From JAAXIE01 sp965204245 (lineage in GTDB: Bacteria > Chloroflexota > Dehalococcoidia > Lucifugimonadales > JAAXIE01), in assembly GCA_965204245.1 (NCBI GenBank), contig CBDBED010000003.1, positions 186,001-250,000 on the forward strand: 64,000 nucleotides of DNA. Reading direction: 5' to 3'. Made by a program: the position numbers and the translations under genes. The notes below the pieces were generated by a model, which did not search any database, was not told the origin of the DNA, and saw only the letters and a list, made by a program, of their open reading frames with translations. This document shows positions 56,135-62,945 of the stretch, in pieces. How positions within the stretch are numbered: position 1 is the stretch's first letter; each line of letters starts with the position of its first letter.

Positions 56135-57325
56135 TTAGGTGACGCTTATCGTTATCCCCACCTTTTGGGCTGCGCTCACGATCGTATCAGTCTGGTCTTG
56201 CAGGGCTTGGATGGTCTTCAACACCGCTTGTCTCCCAGGGTCGCTATCCGGCAACCCCTGTTCCAGCAGGTCGTCGAACGGATTGGGGATGGCCTTAGCC
56301 AGTGCCACCGAACGGTTAATCTCTCCTTCGAGTTGGGACGCCAGTTGGGGGTCCTCAGCCGCTATGAGGTCCATCACTCCGGGTCCCCAGACGTCTCCAT
56401 AGTTCCCGGTATACACTCGCTGAATTCCCACCGCATTTGCAAGGATATCCGCGTTCGTGTTGTCGGAGAAGCAGGAATGCTCGTCTTCTTGGGAGCGCTC
56501 TTCGTATGCGACGACCATTCGTTCGCCTGCCAGCTCGCCTCGGCTCATTTCCCCGATGCCCGTGATGATGTCAGTCAGGGCGCTATTCGAGCTCTTGGAA
56601 ACGAAGTCGGCGCGGAAATTATTCTGATTCGGGGCCCAAGCCTCCACCATGTCCCGCAGGTGGCCGATAAGCACGTCAGAGGCCACGGAAAGATAGGTTG
56701 CTCGACGATCGGCGTTGGCGTTGGTGGTATAGTCCGCCACTGGCCGGTAGCCGGGCCCGTCAGGATTCATGTCCTGTCCCCAGAGGAGGAACTCGATGGC
56801 GTGCCACCCGGTAGAGACGTTCTCTTCTCCCCCATTCTCGTTGATGGAGACCAGCAGGTCGGCGTCGATGGTTGGATACTCGTCCGGGTTGTTAATCACA
56901 CCGGCATTGGCGTTGCCTTCGACATAGTCGATGTAGGACTCATCCAAGGGCCAAGCGTTGATGAGGCCCTCGGGCCCATCCTCTTCATTGTCGATCGGGC
57001 CGTTATAGAAGCGGTAAATCTCGGTTACTCCGTAGTCGTCCCTCGCATAGAGCCAAGCCCTCTTGGCTGCATCCAGCCGCACTTCCGACGGTGCTGCGAG
57101 GAAGTTGTCGATAGCTCCATCCATGGTGATGGCCGAGTTCAGACTGCGAACGTAAGAGGCGTAGGCACCTGCAGCATAGTTGTCTACTACCGCCGCCCTG
57201 AGCTCATCACTGGCTCCTGGGGCCATGGCGTCGCCCATGTCCGCGTCGTCATCGCTCGCACAAGCGGCTAGGCTTAGAGTTGAGATAAGGATTGCTAGAA
57301 CCAACAGAACAAGTACCCTGTTCAA
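56135..57325 (-). CDS. irpA: imelysin-family iron-regulated lipoprotein (IrpA-like)
   Basis: 396 residues with lipoprotein signal ISTLSLAACAS. The imelysin motif GxHxxE is intact in STGWHAIEFLLWGQDMN, flanked by LINAWPLDESYIDYVEGNAN and RATYLSVASDVLIGHLRDMV, as in IrpA of cyanobacteria. Known IrpA proteins are induced by iron shortage and needed for growth without iron. The start is TTG behind GGAAGG. First gene of a tight five-gene operon (7, 2, 12 and 62-base gaps). The AT-rich upstream region has palindromes that could bind a metalloregulator. Confidence 0.9.
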   Translation of the reverse strand: MNRVLVLLVLAILISTLSLAACASDDDADMGDAMAPGASDELRAAVVDNYAAGAYASYVRSLNSAITMDGAIDNFLAAPSEVRLDAAKRAWLYARDDYGVTEIYRFYNGPIDNEEDGPEGLINAWPLDESYIDYVEGNANAGVINNPDEYPTIDADLLVSINENGGEENVSTGWHAIEFLLWGQDMNPDGPGYRPVADYTTNANADRRATYLSVASDVLIGHLRDMVEAWAPNQNNFRADFVSKSSNSALTDIITGIGEMSRGELAGERMVVAYEERSQEDEHSCFSDNTNADILANAVGIQRVYTGNYGDVWGPGVMDLIAAEDPQLASQLEGEINRSVALAKAIPNPFDDLLEQGLPDSDPGRQAVLKTIQALQDQTDTIVSAAQKVGITISVT

Positions 57326-57661
57326 CGTGCACCTTCCATTCCTTCTTATATACTAAATCCTGTAATGCTAATATATTTTCCTATGCACATAGCATACACT
57401 CATAAGATAAATGAGTGGCGACGATGATACATGCGTTGGACAACACTGTCAACAGGCTTTGATGAGGCAGCTGTGGAGTTGAGCCTCATCGGAAGCTGCG
57501 TGCCGGGTGAATCATTCGGCAGCCAACATGAAACGTGGGCCTCTCCATGCTATTCCGCCGATGCCCCTGCGACTGGGGCCTAAATTGGAAACCCACCCTC
57601 CGCATCCGACATGTGCATGTCCTCGAGGAGTTGGCGGAAGGCCTTGGGCACTTGCGACGTT
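57326..57661. other. regulatory region upstream of the imelysin operon
   Basis: AT-rich 57350-57415 contains CTATG-CA-CATAG (57381-57392) and CACTCAT-N7-ATGAGTG (57397-57417), both perfect inverted repeats. A further hairpin with an 8-bp stem GATGAGGC / GCCTCATC lies at 57461-57490. No gene seen. Confidence 0.5.
57381..57417 (-). promoter_or_regulatory. candidate metalloregulator operator before irpA
   Basis: Two adjacent perfect inverted repeats (12 bp and 21 bp overall) in an AT-rich stretch 55-92 bases upstream of the irpA start. Placement suits repression of the operon by Fur-type protein encoded 1.1 kb away. The sequence does not match the classic Fur box. Confidence 0.35.
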
Positions 57662-58105
57662 TCAGTGGCGTAATCCCCTATTGGGAGCTTGAGCAGGATT
57701 GGGAGTCTGAGCAGGATTGTCTGAGGAAACGAAATTGCCGTCCATGAAAATGGGCAATCCGAGGTGGACTGCCATGGCCAAAGCTGCGGCTGCGTCCACC
57801 TCCACATCCTTGAATCCACTTGGCGTCATCAGGCGCAACTCGCATAACACCTCTTCGGGCAGGTCCGAGTTCTTGATGAGTATGTGTATGACTTCCGCGC
57901 CTAGGGATTGGGCTAGCCGCAGGGCCAAATGGTGGAGTTGACAATGATCGGTAGCCAGACCCCGCATTTCAACGGCCAGCATACGGGCCTGCTCCAAGGG
58001 AAGCTGCACCACGTAGGCGGACCGTCCATCCTTGAGGCGCAACAGGAGTTCCCCGCCGTAGCCGGACTCAGTCCTACGGACAAGATACGGGAATACCGGT
58101 ATCAT
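57662..58105 (-). CDS. bifunctional nuclease family protein (BFN/DUF151)
   Basis: 148 residues from ATG 58105, set by GGGAGG 6 bases upstream; the same frame extends to 58183 without a ribosome site. Core features are ELLLRLKDGRSAYVVQLPLE, ATDHCQLHHLALRLAQSLGA and VDAAAALAMAVHLGLPIFMD, the DUF151 pattern. Family members have been described with DNase/RNase activity in plants and Thermotoga-like structures. The C-terminal tail has a short NPAQTPNPAQAPN repeat. It sits between the imelysin operon and fur, and its upstream palindrome may place it under metal control. Confidence 0.8.
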   Translation of the reverse strand: MIPVFPYLVRRTESGYGGELLLRLKDGRSAYVVQLPLEQARMLAVEMRGLATDHCQLHHLALRLAQSLGAEVIHILIKNSDLPEEVLCELRLMTPSGFKDVEVDAAAALAMAVHLGLPIFMDGNFVSSDNPAQTPNPAQAPNRGLRH

Positions 58106-58142
58106 AGCTTCCTCCCAGATGCGATGTGTGACCATCAAATGA

Positions 58143-58155
58143 TGTACTATGTACA
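58143..58155. promoter_or_regulatory. palindrome upstream of the BFN gene
   Basis: TGTAC-TAT-GTACA, a perfect 5-bp inverted repeat with 3-base centre, 38-50 bases before ATG 58105. Possible operator; identity of the binding protein unknown. Confidence 0.35.
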
Positions 58156-58341
58156 CACTATCTTCAATATTTAGCATAGACAATGAACCTGCATAAGTAT
58201 CCCTTCGGCATTCTCGATTGTCAATAAGCTATATCGGCGGCTAAAAGGGACCGGCACTTCAAAGTGAACATGGAAGAGGGCTGCCGCGTTCCAGCAGCAA
58301 CCCGCGATTGCGGCTGAATCGCTCCGGGATAAGAACTGGTG

Positions 58342-58377
58342 TTGACAAGCCCGACTCTCACTTGATACGTTATATCA
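58342..58377 (+). promoter_or_regulatory. candidate fur promoter and overlapping palindrome
   Basis: A perfect -35 hexamer TTGACA at 58342-58347, with a weak -10 (GATACG, 16-base spacing). The -10 region coincides with the inverted repeat TGATA-CGTTA-TATCA (58363-58377), a plausible autoregulatory site for the Fur-family protein. Confidence 0.4.
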
Positions 58378-58435
58378 TTCCGTAGAAAGCGCCCTGCTCG
58401 GATTTACATGGCAGTAAGTGAGACGGACTATCATC

Positions 58436-58870
58436 ATGAACTCCCAAGCATCCCATCCAAACTTGATGGCGGTACTGGAAGATCGAGGCATCAGGGTCAC
58501 TCCACCCAGGAAAGTGATAGTCGACCTCATGGAGCAGAAGCAGGGGGGCTTCACAATCGAGGCACTCAGTGAAGAGTTGCCTGCGGTGGGCAGGGCAACG
58601 GTATATCGAACCGTCAAACTCCTTGTTGAAGCGGGAGTGGTCTGCAAACTTGCTATGGTGGACGGGTCCCACGTCTACAGCGTTTCCCGGACTGGAGACC
58701 ATCACCACCATTATGTGTGTGTCAAATGCGGCGCAGTGGAGGAGTTCAGAGCGGCCGCGGTGGAGCAATTGCTCAGGTCAGTTGGCACCGATCTTCCTGG
58801 ACAGGTCGTCGACCATCGATTCGAATTGTACGTGATCTGCGACCATTGCCCCGAAAAAGGGGGCGGATAG
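58436..58870 (+). CDS. Fur-family metalloregulator (Fur or Zur)
   Basis: About 144 residues. Winged-helix DNA-binding domain with RVTPPRKVIVDLMEQ and GRATVYRTVKLLVEAGVV. The metal-binding half has DHHHHYVCVKCG and a final CDHC, forming the structural Cys4 zinc site (CxxC...CxxC). The His/Cys pattern does not separate Fur from Zur. The zinc-binding-protein gene just downstream favours Zur, while the imelysin operon upstream favours Fur. ATG 58436 is preferred to GTG 58418. A perfect 13-bp hairpin follows 10 bases after the stop. Confidence 0.92.
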   Translation: MNSQASHPNLMAVLEDRGIRVTPPRKVIVDLMEQKQGGFTIEALSEELPAVGRATVYRTVKLLVEAGVVCKLAMVDGSHVYSVSRTGDHHHHYVCVKCGAVEEFRAAAVEQLLRSVGTDLPGQVVDHRFELYVICDHCPEKGGG

Positions 58871-58879
58871 AGGGTTCGT

Positions 58880-58919
58880 TTCAACTGGCCCGAAACCCCG
58901 ATGTTGCGGGCCAGTTGAA
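58880..58919 (+). terminator. hairpin between fur and the zinc-binding-protein gene
   Basis: A perfect 13-bp inverted repeat (58880-58892 with 58907-58919) and 14-base loop. It starts 10 bases after the fur stop. No T-run follows, so it could be a terminator, a processing site or an attenuator for the downstream gene. Confidence 0.55.
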
Positions 58920-59006
58920 GTGACAATCAGCGGCAATACATAGGCAGTAGTAGGACTCACTTCAGAAATTTCTCAATGGCGGATGATCAAGGAGGAGTAA
59001 CCCGGA

Positions 59007-61361
59007 ATGCACATGATACAAAGTCTCACTGTTATCCCACGGCGACTGGCCCTAGCTTTAGCTGTGGGTCTCATCGTGTTCAGTATGGCCTTCCTGGTTG
59101 CCTGCGCAGATGACCAGGACACGCAGGTAACCGAAGAACCACAGCCAACTGCTACACCTGCCGCCGTGGCTACCGATGCTCAGCCAACCCAGCAGACTCC
59201 ACGTTCAACAGCGACACCTACCAGCACGGATGCTGCTACGGCTACGCCCACCGGGCCGACTGTCCAAGCGGTGGCAACCTCCAACATTGTAGCCGACTGG
59301 GTGGAAGTGATAGGCGGGGATAGGGTTGAGGTCTTCGGCTTGGTGCCAGCCGGCAGCGATCCGCACTCTTACATGCCGGGGGCTCGCGACGTAGCCAAGG
59401 TGGAGGACGCGGACGTTGTGTTTACTGTCGGACTCGGCCTTGAGGCCACCTGGTTGGCGGACCTTGTGCACAACGCCAGTGCAGATGAGTCCAAAATAGT
59501 GGCGCTTGGAGAGGGTATCGGTCCCTTGGAGTTCTCCGGAGATGACGATCACGACGACCACGGGATGATGGAGGGTGACGATCACGAGGACGAGCATGAC
59601 GAAGACCATGCCGACGAGGTCCTCGGGCGCTTGCTCATAGGCGATGGCGAGGCGGGAAACCTCTCCGTCATCGACCTCGAGACGTCAGAAGTGGAACAGA
59701 ACCGCTTTGACCTCGGTTCCCGCGCTGGCCGCGTCTACTCCACTGGAGATGGCCGCTACGCGATAGCCGTTTCCTCCGATGCCAACACGGCCCATGTCTT
59801 TGACGGCGGCATATTCCTGGAACCCCATGGAGACCACTTCGACCTGGTCCACCGGGACATACGCAAGCTCCCCCTAGACTTGAGTGGAGACCGTCCCTCC
59901 CACCTGTACGTAGGCGATGAGTGGGCGACAATCTTCTACGACGGCTCCGGTGACGTGGCCCTTATCGACTTGCATGAATTGGAAGAGCAGGGCGACAGCT
60001 ATGTTCCCGTGCGGGTGAACGTAGGTCCCCAGCATGGGGCCGCTGTGCCTCTCGAGGACGATCTGTTCGCCATAAGCATCAAGCACCCCGATTATCCGGC
60101 AGACCCGGACGCCCGACGGCCCATCGGCGCGGAGATCATAGACCTCGATGGCAATGTGCTATACAGTGCCGAGGGCTGCGACTCTCTGCACGGTGATGCC
60201 AGCAACGGGCACATGGCCGCATTCGGCTGCACCGGGGGCGTCCTCGTCCTCGAGGCCGATCACGGCGAGTATTCCCACTCCTTCATAGCACCTGATGGGA
60301 TTGCTGATGATGCCCGGTTCACGTCCCTCTGGGGCTATCACGGCTTGCACCATTTCTTCGCTCTGGGCTCGGAGGTTGGGCTGTACATTGTCGAGCCGGA
60401 AGATGGGGAAATGGACCTCCTCATCCCCGCGACCGAAGATCTCCGTCCAATCCAGGTCCACCTCGGCCACGGAGGCGAATCTCTCTTGGTGGTCATGAGC
60501 GACGGCGAGGTTCGCTTGTATGACGCCCACGATGGCCATCTGCTGGCCTCCAACGACCACCTCTTCTCGACGCCAGTGGAAACTGGATTCTGGGCCCGTC
60601 CCCACCTAGCCACCGCCCCCGACGCAGTCTTCATCACCGACTCGGTGGGAGGCGAGGTCATGCAGCTTGACCTGCACGATCTGCACGAAGTCAGGCACTG
60701 GGACGTAGCCGGAACCCCCACCAAGATTGCTTTCGTAGGCATTGCCGGTAAGGATGATGACCACGACGACCACGATGGTCACGATGATGACCACGCGATG
60801 GAGGGTGACGACCACCACGACCACGACCATGGCCCTCTGGATCCCCATTTCTGGTTCGACCCGAATAGGGTGAAGATTGCAGTCAACGATATAGCAGCCC
60901 GGCTTTCGGCTCTGGACCCTGAGGGTGCAGACCTCTATTCTCAGAACGCAGCAGACTACGGAGCGCAGCTTGACGAGCTACACTCCTGGATTGAAGAGCA
61001 GGTCGGTTTGGTGCCACCGGAGCGCAGATTGCTGGTCACATCCCACGACACCTTCGCCTACTTTGCAGATGTCTACGGGTTTGAGGTCATCGGCGCCCTC
61101 ATTCCTTCCTTGGCCCCTGATGTGGTGCCCTCGGCGGAGCATCTAGCGGGACTGGTCGAGGTGATCCGGGAGCACAACGCGCCGGCAGTATTCAGCGAAA
61201 CGACGGTCAGCGGAAAGCTGCCGGAGGCTCTGGCAAACGAAACTGGGGCAGGGCTTTTCCAACTCTATGCGGACTCCCTAGGAGAAAAAGGCAGCGAGGC
61301 CGGTACGTACCTCGAGATGGTGCGCATAAACGTGGAGCGCATTGTTGACGCGTTGAAATAA
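59007..61361 (+). CDS. zinc ABC transporter substrate-binding protein with an inserted AztD-like beta-propeller (AztC-AztD nested fusion)
   Basis: 784 residues. Lipoprotein signal MAFLVACADD and Thr/Ala linker to residue 86. Residues 87-177 are the first part of a ZnuA/AztC fold (VQAVATSNIVADWVEVIGGD) with predicted zinc ligand H120 in GSDPHSYMPG. Residues about 178-209 are a His/Asp-rich loop. Residues about 210-580 match the AztD zinc chaperone: IFLEPHGDHFDLVHRDIRKL, then GDRPSHLYV, QHGAAVPL, CDSLHGDASNGHMAAFGCTG and GYHGLHHFF. A second His/Asp loop (582-610) leads back to the ZnuA fold: PLDPHFWFDP (H614), VTSHDTFAYF (H680), FSETTVSG (E731) and YADSLG (D756). The 66-residue H614-H680 spacing fits AztC. 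AAGGAGG precedes ATG 59007. No permease or ATPase gene is nearby. Confidence 0.88.
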   Translation: MHMIQSLTVIPRRLALALAVGLIVFSMAFLVACADDQDTQVTEEPQPTATPAAVATDAQPTQQTPRSTATPTSTDAATATPTGPTVQAVATSNIVADWVEVIGGDRVEVFGLVPAGSDPHSYMPGARDVAKVEDADVVFTVGLGLEATWLADLVHNASADESKIVALGEGIGPLEFSGDDDHDDHGMMEGDDHEDEHDEDHADEVLGRLLIGDGEAGNLSVIDLETSEVEQNRFDLGSRAGRVYSTGDGRYAIAVSSDANTAHVFDGGIFLEPHGDHFDLVHRDIRKLPLDLSGDRPSHLYVGDEWATIFYDGSGDVALIDLHELEEQGDSYVPVRVNVGPQHGAAVPLEDDLFAISIKHPDYPADPDARRPIGAEIIDLDGNVLYSAEGCDSLHGDASNGHMAAFGCTGGVLVLEADHGEYSHSFIAPDGIADDARFTSLWGYHGLHHFFALGSEVGLYIVEPEDGEMDLLIPATEDLRPIQVHLGHGGESLLVVMSDGEVRLYDAHDGHLLASNDHLFSTPVETGFWARPHLATAPDAVFITDSVGGEVMQLDLHDLHEVRHWDVAGTPTKIAFVGIAGKDDDHDDHDGHDDDHAMEGDDHHDHDHGPLDPHFWFDPNRVKIAVNDIAARLSALDPEGADLYSQNAADYGAQLDELHSWIEEQVGLVPPERRLLVTSHDTFAYFADVYGFEVIGALIPSLAPDVVPSAEHLAGLVEVIREHNAPAVFSETTVSGKLPEALANETGAGLFQLYADSLGEKGSEAGTYLEMVRINVERIVDALK

Positions 61362-61389
61362 AACTCACACGGAGCGAAGCTCTGTCCGC

Positions 61390-61433
61390 CGGAGCCACTG
61401 GGCGGCCCGCAGGAAGGCCACCCGGTGGCTCCG
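61390..61433 (+). terminator. hairpin after the zinc-binding-protein gene
   Basis: A 13-bp stem with one G-U pair (61390-61402 with 61421-61433), 28 bases past the stop; the loop can pair further (GGCC/GGCC). The T content after it is modest (GATTCTT). Confidence 0.55.
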
Positions 61434-61515
61434 AGGGATTCTTCGGCCGGTAGACAAGCAAGCCGAAGACGCTGCTAGTAATGAAGATGCCGCATCTATA
61501 TTCGAGGGGCGCTAC

Positions 61516-61701
61516 ATGGAGTTCTATAACTTGAAGACCAGGCAAAAAGTGGAGATACCGGAGACCAGCCTCAGGAAAAGCACCATGGTGCAGAAGAATG
61601 GCAAACATACCTATGCCGTTACCGGGGAAGAAAACGGCACCAAACTGTTCAGGTTTATTAGTAAACAACAGTACGATGCCTTGCAAGTGCCTGAGAATTG
61701 A
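61516..61701 (+). CDS. small protein resembling DUF5679 zinc ribbon without cysteines
   Basis: 61 residues. The order NLKTRQKVEI...VQKNGKHTYAVTG...GTKLFRFI follows the DUF5679 pattern (YCVKCR-x-K-x-E...LKNGRPAxxG...CGTKxFRI), but every cysteine position is occupied by another residue. It would therefore keep the fold, if any, without zinc. ATG 61516 has a G-rich tract upstream. A second such protein lies at 62279. Similarity is judged by eye from a short sequence. Confidence 0.55.
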   Translation: MEFYNLKTRQKVEIPETSLRKSTMVQKNGKHTYAVTGEENGTKLFRFISKQQYDALQVPEN

Positions 61702-61720
61702 GGGCTCCTGAGGAGGCATT

Positions 61721-62233
61721 ATGTGGTGGTTCAAACGAGCGGTACTCCGTGCGACTTTCGCTGATGCCCAAGCGATGCACCCTTGGTTCCTAGATTACGA
61801 GCAGTTGGAACCGGGGGTCAGGGAGTTGGTGTGGACATTAAACCAGACCGATCTGGTAGAAACCCTCTCCTCCTGTGAAGGTCACCCGGAGTTTCCAGAC
61901 TGGTGGGAGGCCACTGGTGGAACGGCTTTCGTCCTGTGCTTGGTGACCAATCCCGGCCAGTGGGAGCGGGTGTTGCATCAGTTGCGGCAACTAGCCCAAG
62001 ACTGGAAGGATGTCCAGTTGATAGTGCGAGGCGACCAGGAGCAGTGGTTGGGGTTTCAAGTCGAGCATGCCCAACCAGAATCTGCCCGCAAGGCCCTAGA
62101 CCAAGCCATTGGCCAGGCTAACGAGTTGATTAAAGAGTACTTGGACCATGATGTCGTTGCTATAACCTCGGCCCGACATGGACAGGAGGACCATGCCCAG
62201 CATCAATGGTCCTCAGGGCTTGTCAGAGGATGA
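61721..62233 (+). CDS. hypothetical protein with SSCEGHP motif
   Basis: 170 residues, soluble. The central LSSCEGHPEFPDWWEATGGT is a pattern met in uncharacterised small proteins where Cys and His could bind a metal or a nucleotide; no family was assigned. The rest is helical (WERVLHQLRQLAQDWKDVQL). ATG follows GGAGG at 4 bases. It starts 19 bases after the first Cys-less zinc-ribbon-like gene and ends 45 bases before the second, so the three are probably one operon. Confidence 0.65.
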   Translation: MWWFKRAVLRATFADAQAMHPWFLDYEQLEPGVRELVWTLNQTDLVETLSSCEGHPEFPDWWEATGGTAFVLCLVTNPGQWERVLHQLRQLAQDWKDVQLIVRGDQEQWLGFQVEHAQPESARKALDQAIGQANELIKEYLDHDVVAITSARHGQEDHAQHQWSSGLVRG

Positions 62234-62278
62234 AGTCAAGGGCTAGGGGAAAGACCAATAGATCGATGGAGGTGTCCC

Positions 62279-62464
62279 ATGGAAGTACTAACCGCTTACT
62301 GCTTTGCGCTGCGCAAGAGGTGCGAGATCCTGGAACCCAGTGTAGTAACCCTGAAAAACGGTCGTAAGGCGGTACGAGGCAAGGCCAAAGATGCTCCCCA
62401 GTATACGGTCTTTCGAATTTTGAGCGACTCCGAAGCCAAGGAAGTGGAGTCCATGCTCAGTTAA
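62279..62464 (+). CDS. small protein resembling DUF5679 zinc ribbon, mostly cysteine-depleted
   Basis: 61 residues: TAYCFALRKRCEILEPSVVT, LKNGRKAVRGK and TVFRILSD align with DUF5679 proteins. Only the first of the four family cysteines is retained (AYC); the Cys at residue 15 is out of register, and the second knuckle CPxCG is replaced by DAPQY. ATG lies behind GGAGGTG. It is similar to the 61516 protein and closes the same putative operon. Confidence 0.6.
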   Translation: MEVLTAYCFALRKRCEILEPSVVTLKNGRKAVRGKAKDAPQYTVFRILSDSEAKEVESMLS

Positions 62465-62523
62465 CAAACAGGATCCAGGAATGCGGCGAATCCTATCGTT
62501 TGATCAGGTATTGCATTGCAGAG

Positions 62524-62585
62524 GACACGAGATGGTGGGCCGAGGCTTACTGTAGACAGTGCCGTGTTCGAGTCGATGATCGCTC
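62524..62585. repeat. dispersed repeat, copy 1 (partner at 63015-63077)
   Basis: About 60 bases containing GATGGTGGGCC, CTGTAGACAGT and TTCGAGTCGATGATCGC match the segment at 63015-63077 at roughly four bases in five. Both copies overlap the 3' end of a minus-strand gene. Confidence 0.6.
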
Positions 62586-62825
62586 TCTAGCTAGCGTCAC
62601 TGCGGAGGCCGCGGGTATGGGACTGGCGGCTCGTGCCTCGGTCGGCTCGGTCATCGATGCTTGGTTAGGTGGGTCCGGAGGTTCCACAGGTGGCAGGGCG
62701 GTGACGGTAGACAGGGATGGAGTAGCAGTAGGCTTTGGAGCAGGTGTAGTGGGCTCCGATGTGTCGCAGGAGACGGTTCCAAGAGCCAGCATGCCAGTCA
62801 ATAGGAAGATGCCTAGGCGCTTCAT
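62547..62825 (-). CDS. short lipoprotein, probably truncated
   Basis: 92 residues from ATG 62825: lipoprotein signal GMLALGTVSCDTS, a Pro/Thr linker, then no folded domain. The last 20 codons lie inside a duplicated DNA segment also found at 63015-63077. It looks like the N-terminal stub of a larger secreted protein. Confidence 0.5.
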   Translation of the reverse strand: MKRLGIFLLTGMLALGTVSCDTSEPTTPAPKPTATPSLSTVTALPPVEPPDPPNQASMTEPTEARAASPIPAASAVTLARERSSTRTRHCLQ

Positions 62826-62945
62826 CACACCGTCGTTCGAGAACGGGAATTCTGCGTTCATCATGGGGTAGCCCATGAGACCCTTTGTCCGAGGTGGATA
62901 TTGATTTTATCCGCTAGGCGAGGCTACATCGGGCCATTTGCTGAG

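Noticed and set aside
56165..57271. 368-residue plus-strand frame
   Set aside because: Antisense to irpA, whose imelysin motifs are clear.
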